A stretch of DNA of 10,502 bases from a bacterium (GTDB lineage Bacteria > Chloroflexota > Dormibacteria > Aeolococcales > Bog-877), in NCBI GenBank assembly GCA_021798435.1, contig JAJZGN010000054.1, positions 1 to 10,502 of the forward strand, read 5' to 3'. Position 1 is the first letter of the stretch; every line of letters begins with the position of its first letter. The translations under genes were made by a program, and so were the position numbers. Below, piece by piece: positions 1 through 6,916 of the stretch. The notes beneath the pieces were generated by a model. That model saw nothing but the letters and a program-made list of their open reading frames with translations. It had not been told where the DNA came from and made no database searches.

Positions 1-561
1 TCAGCAACTGTCACCGGTGGGGTCCTGGCTCGGGTCACGGCTGCGGAAGGGGTCGACCTTCTGCACCGATTGGGCGCTTAGCTCCGGGCTCAGCCAGCTG
101 CCCACCAGGGGCAGCCAGGAGAGGTTGGGGCGGTAGGCGAGAGAGACCACGACGTCACCGTCCGTCAGGGAGCCGCGGACCGGCGTCCCCCGCCGGCAGA
201 AGGTGTCCTGGCGCCCACCCAACCCAAGCCAAATGAAGTACGAGTTCGGCACGGCGGCGGCCGGGGCCGGCAATGGTCCGGCGCACCTGCCGGCGAAGCG
301 ATCGGTCAGGGTGGCGGGGATCAGGCCACCGCTGTCGGAGACGGAGGTCTCCAGCTGCAGCCGGGAATCGGTGCAAGCCGCGGTGGCATCGGGAGCGCGC
401 GCCGCCACCAGGGCCGCGGCGGAGGCGGCGGCGGCCATAGCCAGCTGGGTCCTGGCCACCTGCACCACGGCGGCGGCGGCCAGACCCAGGAGCAGCAGGA
501 TGGGAAGGACCAGGGCCAGCTCCACCAGGGCCTGGCCCCGGACCGACCTCTGCGGTCTCAA
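1..561 (-). CDS. TadE-like pseudopilin of the Tad pilus locus (second copy)
   Basis: This is a 186-residue protein, complete to its TGA at the window edge. Residues 9-16 (GQALVELA, with Glu14) followed by a hydrophobic helix to about residue 35 match the N-terminal signature of TadE/TadG-like minor pilins. In that family a pilin-like leader anchors the protein and may be cut by the TadV/CpaA prepilin peptidase. The remaining ~150 residues should lie outside the membrane; they hold four cysteines that could form disulfides. The start is TTG, with a GAGGGG ribosome site 5 nt upstream, and it overlaps the stop of the preceding tadE-like gene by TTGA. A different length and sequence from that neighbour point to division of labour rather than recent duplication. 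Its exact role in pilus assembly is inferred from family and operon position. Confidence 0.8.
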   Translation of the reverse strand: MRPQRSVRGQALVELALVLPILLLLGLAAAAVVQVARTQLAMAAAASAAALVAARAPDATAACTDSRLQLETSVSDSGGLIPATLTDRFAGRCAGPLPAPAAAVPNSYFIWLGLGGRQDTFCRRGTPVRGSLTDGDVVVSLAYRPNLSWLPLVGSWLSPELSAQSVQKVDPFRSRDPSQDPTGDSC

Positions 562-1223
562 GCCAGCCCCTCGACCTGCAAGCGGAGCCGGGCGCTCACC
601 TTCTGCAAGTCAAGACCTGCCCCGCTGAACCAGGGCAGGAGGGTGCGCATGGTCCCCGTGATCCAGACGTCGACTGCTCGGGGAGGCCAGGAGGTGTAGG
701 CGACGCAGACCCTGAGCCGGCCTGGCGGCCCCGGCTGGGCGCAGGAGCGCATGGAGAGGGAGGCGCCGAAGCAACCCGAGGAGCGGCAGGCGGGGTTCTG
801 GGGCCCATCCAGATCACGTGGTGCCGGCCCAAAGCCCAGGGCGGAGTTGGCGACACCACAGGGCTCCGCGGTCCCGGCAATCGGGCTGCCATCCCGGTAG
901 AGGACGCAGTCCGCTCCGATCCCGCAGCCCGTGGCTCCACCGCCCGGGCAGGGTAGGAGCTCGTCCATACCGAGCCGGGTCGAGGCCAGCGAAGCCAGGG
1001 CGGCGGACTGCCCTTCCTGCAGCCGCTGCAGCGGGTCGCCGGCCACCAGGGCCGCGGAGGCCGCCCGGGCGCCGCTGAGGGTGGCGCTCTGGATCCCCTC
1101 CTGGCTCAGGGCGGAAACCCCAAGCTGGGCCGCCCCAAGTACCGCCAGAAGGAAGATGCCGCTCCCGATGGCCATCTCCACCATGGCCTGGCCTGAACTC
1201 CGGGTCCGTCGCCCGGAGTTCAT
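558..1223 (-). CDS. TadE-like pseudopilin of the Tad pilus locus (first copy)
   Basis: This 221-residue protein has a short basic N-terminus, the motif GQAMVEMA at residues 11-18 (Glu16) and a hydrophobic helix at about 19-40, the usual TadE-type arrangement. The predicted exported part holds eight cysteines, an even number and high for this family, suggesting disulfide stabilisation outside the cell. Its ATG overlaps the tadC stop by ATGA, and its own stop overlaps the next tadE-like gene by TTGA, so it is probably translated by coupling within the pilus operon. TadE-family proteins are minor pilins needed for Flp pilus biogenesis in Aggregatibacter and Caulobacter. Function here is by analogy; the region after the first 40 residues shows no domain I recognise. 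Confidence 0.8.
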   Translation of the reverse strand: MNSGRRTRSSGQAMVEMAIGSGIFLLAVLGAAQLGVSALSQEGIQSATLSGARAASAALVAGDPLQRLQEGQSAALASLASTRLGMDELLPCPGGGATGCGIGADCVLYRDGSPIAGTAEPCGVANSALGFGPAPRDLDGPQNPACRSSGCFGASLSMRSCAQPGPPGRLRVCVAYTSWPPRAVDVWITGTMRTLLPWFSGAGLDLQKVSARLRLQVEGLA

Positions 1224-2137
1224 GAGAACGCCTGTCCGAACTGGGAGATGGCCGGGAACAGGACGATGAGGATGAAGGGCAGGAGGATGCAGGCCGCCAC
1301 CGGCAGAAGCATGGCCACCAGCGCCCGACGCCCCTCCTCGGTGACTCGATCGCGCTGGCGGTCCCGCAGCCCGCGAGCCAGGTTGCCCAGCGGGGCGCCG
1401 GTGGCGATCCCCTCGGCGCGCTGGATCCTCACCACAGCCGCCAGGGCCGCGAGCGCCGCGACCCGATAATTCGCGGCGGCCCGCTCCAGCTCGCCGTCAA
1501 GTGGCGGACTTCCGGGGGTCGCGGAGCGGATTAGACAGCCCCGGATGATGGCGGCCGCCGGGCCGGCGCTCCGGGCCACCACCAGCTCCATCGCCCGGCG
1601 GGCTCCGACTCCGCCCCCGGCCTGCTCCAGGGCCATCAGGTCCACCAGGAGCGGCAGTTCTCCCAAGATCGCGGTCTGCCGCCGCCGCGCCGAGCGCTGC
1701 AACCCACCAGCCACGATCAGTGGTGGCAAGGCCACGATCAGCAGCAGCTGCACCGGCCAGGAGATGGTCAGAGCCAGGAGAGTCGCCAGAAGCAGCACCG
1801 CGGCCTCGGCGGCCAGCATCCAGCCGAGCAGCTCCTCCGCGACCAGTTCGGAGCCCGCTCGGTCCAACTCCCGCCGCACCCTCTCCCGCAGGTCCGCGGG
1901 CAGATGACCGCCAGCCCGGGCCAACCACCCCGGGCGGGAGGCCGTGCCACTTCCGGACTGCAGGCGGCGCCGCCTGGAGGAGACCACCCGCTCCCCCCAG
2001 GTTCGCTGGCGAGGCCAGACCCAGCCGGCCAGCCCCACCAGCACGGCCGCGCCCGCCGCCCCCAGCAAGACGGGCCAGCCCGCCGCGAGCTGGGCCAGCA
2101 GTGCGGCCAGGGAGGCCGGCGCGATCCCGGACCTCAC
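1220..2137 (-). CDS. tadC: TadC-like inner-membrane platform protein (T2SSF/GspF family)
   Basis: This 305-residue membrane protein is one half of the TadB/TadC platform that couples the CpaF ATPase to pilus polymerisation. Hydrophobic segments lie at about residues 20-40, 108-126, 128-147 and 272-296, with the cytoplasmic T2SSF-type region between. The stretch around 158-172 (LGELPLLVDLMALEQAGG) is the characteristic TadB/TadC sequence after the second membrane pair. The reading frame stays open far upstream, over tadB on the same strand, but that extension looks non-coding. I chose the GTG at 2137 because it has a GGAGG site 7 nt upstream and overlaps the tadB stop by GTGA, as at the other junctions. 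TadC is assigned over TadB by its position downstream of tadB and its divergent sequence. Confidence 0.85.
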   Translation of the reverse strand: MRSGIAPASLAALLAQLAAGWPVLLGAAGAAVLVGLAGWVWPRQRTWGERVVSSRRRRLQSGSGTASRPGWLARAGGHLPADLRERVRRELDRAGSELVAEELLGWMLAAEAAVLLLATLLALTISWPVQLLLIVALPPLIVAGGLQRSARRRQTAILGELPLLVDLMALEQAGGGVGARRAMELVVARSAGPAAAIIRGCLIRSATPGSPPLDGELERAAANYRVAALAALAAVVRIQRAEGIATGAPLGNLARGLRDRQRDRVTEEGRRALVAMLLPVAACILLPFILIVLFPAISQFGQAFS

Positions 2138-3051
2138 CCTGAGCCCTCCGTCGCCTCGTCCGCACGGCCCGCGGACCTGACTGGCCGGAGGACGCCCAGC
2201 TCTGGCTCCGGTAGGCGCAGGATCCAGAGCATCCACAGGTAGCCGGCCACGATGAGCCCGAGAAGCAGTGAGAGCAGGAGCTGGCCCGAGAGCGAGGAAT
2301 AGGGGGCGAGGTAGCCGGGGTTGACCACCCTCAGGACCAGAAGAAGGCATATGGGCATGGCGGCAATCACCATCGCCCCCAGGCGCCCCTGAGCCTGCTC
2401 CGCCCGCAGCTGACGCTGCACCGCCTCGAGCTGATGGGCGGAGCGGGAGAGCTCGTCCAGGAGGGGAGTGAGCCGGCCACCCGACCGGCTCCCGACCGCG
2501 AGAGCCGTGGCGATCAGGGTGAAGAGAGGTTGGCTGATCCGAAGCTGAGCTTCCAAGAGCGCCTGCTCCAAGGAGACCTGCCGCTGCCGTCCGACGATCG
2601 TCTGCAGCTCCGCGCGGAGCAGGGTGGGACCGCTCTCGGAGAGGGCCTCCAGGGCCTGCCGGACGCTCTGCCCCGCAGCCAGCAGCTGCACCAGAAGGTC
2701 GACCAGGGCGACCAGGGCCTCGCGCTCTCGCCCGCGCCGGCGCAGTCGGCGTACCGCGTCCAGGCTCAGGCAACCGGCGCCCGCCATGGCTCCGACCACC
2801 AGGCTGGGTACCGCCAGGCCCAGGACCACCCACATGAGGACGGCGGCGGCGGCGCCGCCGCCGCCGGAGAAGATGAGGGCCCCCCGCGAAGGAAGCTGGG
2901 CACGCCGCGCTCTGGTATGTCCTTCCCTCTGGGAGGAAGGCTGCGCCGGCGAGGCTGACCACCAACCGGCGAGGGGGCCACCGAGGAGTAGGGCGGCCGT
3001 GCCGGCCCCGGCGATCCCGGCGGAGGCGGCCAGCAGCAGGGCCAGGTTCAC
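2134..3051 (-). CDS. tadB: TadB-like inner-membrane platform protein (T2SSF/GspF family)
   Basis: This 305-residue protein has hydrophobic segments at about residues 3-24, 57-93, 224-241 and 257-277, with a cytoplasmic T2SSF-type helical domain at about 110-220 (REALVALVDLLVQLLAAGQS is typical). TadB and TadC form the membrane base on which the CpaF hexamer acts. The GTG start at 3051 overlaps the cpaF stop by GTGA. No Shine-Dalgarno sequence precedes it (the region is a C-rich run), so translation probably depends on ribosomes finishing cpaF. Residues 63-70 (GGGGAAAA) are encoded by four GGC then four GCC codons, giving a 26-nt perfect palindrome inside the gene. The frame continues upstream within cpaF, but that part is not protein-like. 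Confidence 0.87.
   Translation of the reverse strand: MNLALLLAASAGIAGAGTAALLLGGPLAGWWSASPAQPSSQREGHTRARRAQLPSRGALIFSGGGGAAAAVLMWVVLGLAVPSLVVGAMAGAGCLSLDAVRRLRRRGREREALVALVDLLVQLLAAGQSVRQALEALSESGPTLLRAELQTIVGRQRQVSLEQALLEAQLRISQPLFTLIATALAVGSRSGGRLTPLLDELSRSAHQLEAVQRQLRAEQAQGRLGAMVIAAMPICLLLVLRVVNPGYLAPYSSLSGQLLLSLLLGLIVAGYLWMLWILRLPEPELGVLRPVRSAGRADEATEGSG
2841..2866. repeat. 26-nt GC-only palindrome inside tadB
   Basis: On the plus strand this is (CGG)4 C followed by G (CCG)4, a perfect inverted repeat with 13-nt arms and no spacer. In tadB it encodes four glycines then four alanines (residues 63-70) just inside a predicted membrane segment. It is both a triplet microsatellite and a potentially very stable RNA or cruciform hairpin. 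Triplet slippage would change length without shifting frame. A regulatory role is not shown; it may simply reflect GC-rich Gly/Ala codons. Confidence 0.7.
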
Positions 3052-4427
3052 GAGAGCGGGGGGGAGTATGTCGGAGCCGCGGTGGGAAGTGATCCCAGGT
3101 CCACCCCGGCCGCCTGCAGCTTGTCGCCTATCTTGGGCGCGAGGTCGTCCAACCGCCCCACGAGCCACTGCCACTCGCCTCGGCTGCGACGGTAGCGGCA
3201 GAACTCGTCGACCACCGGCAGCTCGGCCTCCACCTGGCCGGTGACGAGGCCCACGGAGTGGACCACCCGGCAGTCGGATCCGTCGGCACGTCGGAAGCGG
3301 CTGAGATGGATCACCAGGTCGACCTTGGCGGCGATCTCCCGGGCCACGGCGCTGGGGTCGGCGCGCGCCTGGGCGGGGTGGCGGCGGACCAGACCCGCCA
3401 GCCGCAGGAGCGCGTCCCGGGCGCTGTTGGCGTGCAGGGTGGTGCCGCTCCCGTCGTGACCGGTGCCCATGGCGTCGATGACATCGAGAGCTTCGGCCCC
3501 CCGGCACTCGCCGACGAATATCCGGTCGGGCCTCTGGCGGAGGGCGTTGCGCACCAGCTGCTGGATGCTCACCTCCCCGCTGCCTTCGGTGTTGGGGTCC
3601 CGAGCCTCGAGGGAGATGGTGTTGGAGCGCCCGCCGTTGGGGGTCCGCACGTGAAGCTCGCGCTGGTCCTCAATGGTTATGACCCGCTCCCACTCGGGCA
3701 CTTCGGCGATCAGGAGCCGCAGCATGGTGGTCTTCCCCGACCCGGTGCTGCCGGAGACCACCATGCTGAGGCGGGCTCTCACCGCCGCCTGGAGCAGCGG
3801 GAGCAGCTCCCAGGGGAGGGCCCCGGCGAGGGCCAGATCGGAGAGGCGCCCGAAGCGGCCCAGCTGGTGGCGCCGGATCGTGACCGCCATCGGAACAGCT
3901 ACCGGAGGCAGCACGGCGTTCAGCCGGGAGCCGTCCTCCAGCGTGGCCGTGACCATGGGGTTGGCACGGTCCAGGTGCGCGGCTCCGGCACCCAGCAGGT
4001 GCTGAACGGTGGTGAGGAGCGCCTCCTCGCTGGAGAATCGCACCCCGGAGTCGAGCTGGACGCCATCCCGGACCACCAGGACCTCTCCCGGTCCGTTGAC
4101 GATCACCTCCTCCACCAGTGGATCGGAGAGCAGCTCGTGGAGCGGCCCGAGCGGGGCAACCTCGGCCATCAGCCGGCGGCGCAGGGCGGCGTAGCCTTCC
4201 GAGTCCAGCACCGGGTCCAGGAGTCGAGGTGCCGCCGCGTGGTAGGCCTGGACCTCGCGCTCCACCAGCTCCTGAATCCACACCCGGTCGGTTGCCACCA
4301 GCTGGGGCTCCCGGCGGTCCATGAGCCGCCCGGCGATGCCCGAGCGGATCTGGGCCAGGAGGCGCCGCTCCGCGGCGGCCAGCCCGCTGTCCACCCAGTC
4401 CTCGGAAGGCGGGATCGCGAGGGTCAC
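3048..4427 (-). CDS. cpaF: CpaF/TadA family pilus assembly ATPase
   Basis: This 459-residue secretion ATPase of the type II/IV superfamily powers Tad pilus assembly as a cytoplasmic hexamer. An N-terminal domain spans about residues 40-205. It includes DPLVEEVIVNGPGEV (102-116) and LEDGSRLNAVLPP (163-175), both typical of CpaF. The nucleotide-binding domain has Walker A GSTGSGKT at 226-233, an Asp box around TIEDQREL (251-258), Walker B RPDRIFVGECRG (299-310, with Glu307) and a His box TGHDGSGTTLHANS (322-335). All catalytic motifs are intact. Length is in the usual range. I chose the GTG at 4427 because it overlaps the upstream cpaE stop by GTGA and leaves a normal N-terminus; a GGAG lies 11 nt upstream. 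The frame is open further upstream in cpaE, but that stretch is not protein-like. Confidence 0.95.
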   Translation of the reverse strand: MTLAIPPSEDWVDSGLAAAERRLLAQIRSGIAGRLMDRREPQLVATDRVWIQELVEREVQAYHAAAPRLLDPVLDSEGYAALRRRLMAEVAPLGPLHELLSDPLVEEVIVNGPGEVLVVRDGVQLDSGVRFSSEEALLTTVQHLLGAGAAHLDRANPMVTATLEDGSRLNAVLPPVAVPMAVTIRRHQLGRFGRLSDLALAGALPWELLPLLQAAVRARLSMVVSGSTGSGKTTMLRLLIAEVPEWERVITIEDQRELHVRTPNGGRSNTISLEARDPNTEGSGEVSIQQLVRNALRQRPDRIFVGECRGAEALDVIDAMGTGHDGSGTTLHANSARDALLRLAGLVRRHPAQARADPSAVAREIAAKVDLVIHLSRFRRADGSDCRVVHSVGLVTGQVEAELPVVDEFCRYRRSRGEWQWLVGRLDDLAPKIGDKLQAAGVDLGSLPTAAPTYSPPLS

Positions 4428-5281
4428 GCGCTGGAAGACTCCGGCCTCAGCGTCGAAGGCAGTGCGCCCGACCGGTGCCGGGGAGTGTCCTCCCCATCCA
4501 GGACCTCTAACATCCGGGTCGCCGCTCGGCGCAGGGGGGAGGCGAGGGCACCTCCGAGGACGGGGGGCAGCAGGCGCTCCTCGGCGGAGCGCACGGCGGC
4601 CAGGTCGAAGGGCACGAGGCCCAAGAGCGATAGCCCGTACTCTCGGGCCAACCATTCCCGGGCCCGAGTGGGGAGTCCCAGACCGGCACGGTTGACGATC
4701 ACCATCTGGGGCTTGGACCGGAGAGGGCGTCCGAAGGAAGACGAGAGGCAGCGGTCCAGGCGGTCGGCACCCAGCGGCGACCCGTCGACCACCCACACCA
4801 GGGCCTGGCAGCGAAATGCGATCGCGGCGGCGGCCTCGGAGTGCAGCGGTCCAATATCGACCAAGACCAGCGAGTAGCGGTCGGCCAAGAGGCCCAGCAC
4901 CACCTCCAACCCGGGCAGGAGTGACCCCACCGGCCCTCCTGGCTCGCCCCGGCCGGCGAGCACTGCGAGTCCGCGGTGCGACTGCAGGCTCCGCTCGAGC
5001 GCGGCTTGGTCGACCGGCCGGAGGGTGGCCTCGTGGACCAGGTGGAAGAGAGAGCGGTCCTCCACCAGCCCCATCTGGGCCGCCACCATTCCGAGCCGGG
5101 GATCGGCGTCAACCAGGGCCACCGACCGGCCCGCGCCCGCCACCGCCAGGCCGAGGCTGACGGCCAAGGTGGTGACGCCCGACCCCCCTCCCGGGCCCAC
5201 CACCCCCACGACCCGACCCCCTCTGCCTGGCGAAGGGTCATCCCAGTCGATGGGATGACTCGTCGCTGGCGCTCGCCTCAT
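4424..5281 (-). CDS. cpaE: CpaE/TadZ-like ParA/MinD-family pilus localisation ATPase
   Basis: This 285-residue protein has a ParA/MinD fold. A P-loop lies at about residues 26-38 (VVGPGGGSGVTT), then ALVDADPRLG at 55-64 (the Asp-rich Walker A' strand) and LVLVDIGP at 138-145 (Walker B, Asp142). The lysine usual in GKT is replaced by Val36, so the P-loop is degenerate. TadZ/CpaE proteins often have atypical Walker A boxes and act as polar placement factors for the pilus machine. The N-terminal receiver-like domain of Caulobacter CpaE is absent; only about 20 residues precede the P-loop. Start: ATG 5281, two bases past the cpaB stop. An in-frame TTG at 5287 would give a TTGA overlap and two more residues; neither has a clear ribosome site. 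The C-terminal ~25 residues are Ser/Pro-rich. Confidence 0.85.
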   Translation of the reverse strand: MRRAPATSHPIDWDDPSPGRGGRVVGVVGPGGGSGVTTLAVSLGLAVAGAGRSVALVDADPRLGMVAAQMGLVEDRSLFHLVHEATLRPVDQAALERSLQSHRGLAVLAGRGEPGGPVGSLLPGLEVVLGLLADRYSLVLVDIGPLHSEAAAAIAFRCQALVWVVDGSPLGADRLDRCLSSSFGRPLRSKPQMVIVNRAGLGLPTRAREWLAREYGLSLLGLVPFDLAAVRSAEERLLPPVLGGALASPLRRAATRMLEVLDGEDTPRHRSGALPSTLRPESSSA

Positions 5282-5283
5282 TC

Positions 5284-6015
5284 TCAAGGGATGCGACCCG
5301 TGGTGCCAGCGGCAGGACAGGCGGCGAGACTCAAACCGCCACGGATCTCCTGCAGGGCGAGAGCGGGGCTGGAGATGGGCTGCTCCACCCCGGGGCAGAC
5401 CGCCGACCCCGCGGGCACTGCCCAGATGGGCTGAGTGGCGTCCAGCAGAAGCCAAGGGCTCACCTCGGAGGGTGGGACGTCGAAGGTAACGGTATGTGCC
5501 CCCGAGTTCGCTGCCAGCAGGGAGACCCCCTGCGCGAGAGGGACCACGCACCCCGCGGGAGCAGAGGTGGGACATATCGACCCCGGGGACCCCGCGCCGC
5601 CCCCCTGGCCCCAGACCGCGAGAAGGTCCACCCTGCTGCCTGCTCCGAGCCCGCTGGGCATGGAGGCCAGGGTGAGGGTCAGCTGGCGAAGATCGGCCGA
5701 GGCTCCCATGGCCAGGTCGTGGCGAAGGATGAGGGCCCCGGCGGGAATCCGCACCAGCGCCACGGCCCCCGCGACCTCCCGATAGCTGGCCTCGGGGATG
5801 GCGTCTGCCAGACCGGCCCTACCGAGCCTGACCAGCGCTCCGCCCGGGGCCAGAAACGCGGTGTCTGCCTGGATCACCTGGCCGGGTTCGATAGCCTGCG
5901 CCGCCACCAGCACCCGCACATCGCCGCCCTGGGCCTCGATCTGCAGGGCCAGGAGGCCGACGAGGGCCGCGGCAAAGGTCAGAAGACCCACCACTGCTGC
6001 GACCCGCCACCTCAC
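5284..6015 (-). CDS. cpaB: CpaB/RcpC-like SAF-domain pilus assembly protein
   Basis: This 243-residue protein has an N-terminal membrane anchor (about residues 4-25) followed by an SAF domain at about 35-101, including VLVAAQAIEPGQVIQADTAF, the classic CpaB/RcpC opening. CpaB-type proteins lie outside the inner membrane and are needed for Flp pilus biogenesis. The C-terminal half is Gly/Ala/Pro-rich with four cysteines. I prefer the GTG at 6015 because GGGGAG ends 7 nt before it. An in-frame GTG at 6030 would add five residues but has a weaker ribosome site. This is the first gene of the visible pilus operon, and its stop sits 2 nt before the cpaE ATG. RcpC in diderms works with a secretin; none is visible here, so its partner is unknown. 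Confidence 0.85.
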   Translation of the reverse strand: MRWRVAAVVGLLTFAAALVGLLALQIEAQGGDVRVLVAAQAIEPGQVIQADTAFLAPGGALVRLGRAGLADAIPEASYREVAGAVALVRIPAGALILRHDLAMGASADLRQLTLTLASMPSGLGAGSRVDLLAVWGQGGGAGSPGSICPTSAPAGCVVPLAQGVSLLAANSGAHTVTFDVPPSEVSPWLLLDATQPIWAVPAGSAVCPGVEQPISSPALALQEIRGGLSLAACPAAGTTGRIP

Positions 6016-6169
6016 CGCTCCGCTCCCCACGCCCAGCCGCCCCCGGCCCTTCGGGGCCTCGCCTCCGGCGTCAGCCCGATGGCAGCCGATTCTGCGCTTC
6101 CGCCGACCGCTGCGGGAAGGGTGTGGGGGGTTACGGATCCGTAAACTTGGAGGCCCGGGGTGGCGGACC
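6016..6169 (-). promoter_or_regulatory. Leader between the ECF sigma gene and the tad operon
   Basis: About 150 bases separate the sigma stop from cpaB. They hold a perfect 14-bp palindrome at 6131-6144 (TTACGGATCCGTAA). They also hold a short stem GGCCC/GGGCC with a four-base loop at 6045-6058, and the cpaB ribosome site GGGGAG at 6023-6028. No GC hairpin with a T-run follows the sigma gene, so transcription could run from sigma into the pilus operon. Equally, the palindrome could mark an internal promoter or operator. I see no convincing -35/-10 pair. Confidence 0.4.
6131..6144. promoter_or_regulatory. Perfect 14-bp palindrome, candidate operator upstream of the tad operon
   Basis: TTACGGATCCGTAA reads identically on both strands. 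It sits about 115 nt upstream of the cpaB start and is AT-richer at its ends than the surrounding DNA, which suits a dimeric DNA-binding protein more than a terminator. No T-tract follows. The regulator is unknown. Confidence 0.4.
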
Positions 6170-6739
6170 TCATGCCGGGCGGAGCGTCTGGCGGGGTCGG
6201 CGCAACCTTGCGATCCCCCGCTTGTAGAGTCCGCGGACCCGCTCGCGGGGAACTCCCCACGAGTCTGCGATGTCCTGGGTGCTCCGCCCCTCGAGGACGT
6301 GGGCTCGGACCACCTCCGCTTGGCGCGGCGTCAGCTGGCCGAGGAGGGTGCAGACCTCGTCTCTCGATGCGACCTCGGCCGCAGGGTCAGTGGCGGGGTC
6401 CCGAAAGGCGGAGTGACTCGGGTTCAGCTCCAACAGCTGCTCCAGCGCCGGCCCGCGGTACCGCTGACGCACGAGGTCCGCTTCCCAGCGGTGATGCCAC
6501 CTGTGGAAGGCGATGCTGCGCAGCCAGGCTCGGAGCGCCACCTCGCGATCCCCCTGGAAGGTGTGGATCCGCACGATGGCGGTGACGAAGACGTCCTGGA
6601 CCAGATCGCGGCGGTCCTCCGGCGGGCGGCGCCGGAAACACCTCTCCACATCGCCGGCGTAGGCGGTGAACATCCACGCTATGGCGTCCTGGTCGCCGCG
6701 CCGCAGGGCCGCGATTCGCGCGCTGAAATCCTCTTCCAC
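6170..6739 (-). CDS. ECF-family RNA polymerase sigma factor
   Basis: This 189-residue sigma factor has the two domains of extracytoplasmic-function sigmas. Sigma-2 spans about residues 14-85, with region 2.2 RRDLVQDVFVTAI at 43-55. Sigma-4 spans about 134-182, with helix-turn-helix LTPRQAEVVRAHVLEG and STQDIADSWGVPRERVRGL. I chose the GTG at 6739 because GGGAGG lies 7 nt upstream and the resulting N-terminus (MEEDFSARIAALRRGDQDA) is normal for the family. In-frame ATGs at 6823 and 6835 would add 28-32 residues of Pro/Arg/Gly-rich sequence. No anti-sigma gene adjoins it: upstream is a divergent two-component system, downstream the tad operon on the same strand. Control of the pilus genes is a reasonable guess from position only. 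Confidence 0.9.
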   Translation of the reverse strand: MEEDFSARIAALRRGDQDAIAWMFTAYAGDVERCFRRRPPEDRRDLVQDVFVTAIVRIHTFQGDREVALRAWLRSIAFHRWHHRWEADLVRQRYRGPALEQLLELNPSHSAFRDPATDPAAEVASRDEVCTLLGQLTPRQAEVVRAHVLEGRSTQDIADSWGVPRERVRGLYKRGIARLRRPRQTLRPA

Positions 6740-6778
6740 CAATCGGCCTCCCAGAGCGGGCCTCCCACCGGCCCCAGG

Positions 6779-6795
6779 CGCCGCAGTCTGCGGCG
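6779..6795. promoter_or_regulatory. Perfect dyad (8-nt arms, 1-nt spacer) upstream of the ECF sigma gene
   Basis: CGCCGCAG-T-CTGCGGCG is an exact inverted repeat 40-56 nt upstream of the chosen sigma start. It could be an operator in the divergent promoter region or a hairpin in the sigma mRNA leader. If translation instead began at ATG 6823, the dyad would lie inside the coding region, so its meaning depends on the true start. Confidence 0.35.
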
Positions 6796-6820
6796 GCCTC
6801 CGCTCGCCTTCGGCCCTGCT

Positions 6821-6869
6821 CATCCCCGGACGCATCCCCGGTTGTGCCCCTGTGACGCACGGTTTGTGC
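6821..6869. promoter_or_regulatory. Two direct-repeat pairs in the divergent sigma / response-regulator control region
   Basis: CATCCCCGG occurs at 6821-6829 and 6833-6841 (12-nt period). TTGTGC occurs at 6842-6847 and 6864-6869 (22-nt period, about two helical turns). OmpR-family regulators typically bind tandem direct repeats phased with the helix, so these are candidate sites for autoregulation by the adjacent response regulator. This is inference from spacing; short GC-rich repeats can arise by chance. Confidence 0.3.
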
Positions 6870-6892
6870 AGAGGAGTCAGAGCGCGTACCCT
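6864..6892 (+). promoter_or_regulatory. Possible sigma-70-type promoter for the response regulator / kinase pair
   Basis: TTGTGC (6864-6869) and TACCCT (6887-6892) are separated by 17 bp, and the latter keeps the T1, A2 and T6 positions of a -10 box. A start site near 6899 would leave a leader of under 20 nt before ATG 6917. The -10 match is weak, as is common in high-GC genomes. Confidence 0.3.
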
Positions 6893-6916
6893 GGCGGGCT
6901 GAGGCTGGGAGAGGGA

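Noticed and set aside
3258..4877. 539-codon open frame on the plus strand opposite cpaF and cpaE
   Set aside because: It lies fully antisense to genes with intact catalytic motifs, has no recognisable domain, and is the usual by-product of GC-rich codon usage.
6045..6058. GGCCC/GGGCC hairpin in the cpaB leader as a riboswitch or terminator
   Set aside because: A 5-bp stem with a four-base loop and no T-run is too small to support either in DNA this GC-rich.
5798..6916. Long N-terminal extension of the response-regulator frame
   Set aside because: The extension is antisense to cpaB and the sigma gene, and the receiver domain begins normally at ATG 6917 with a good ribosome site.
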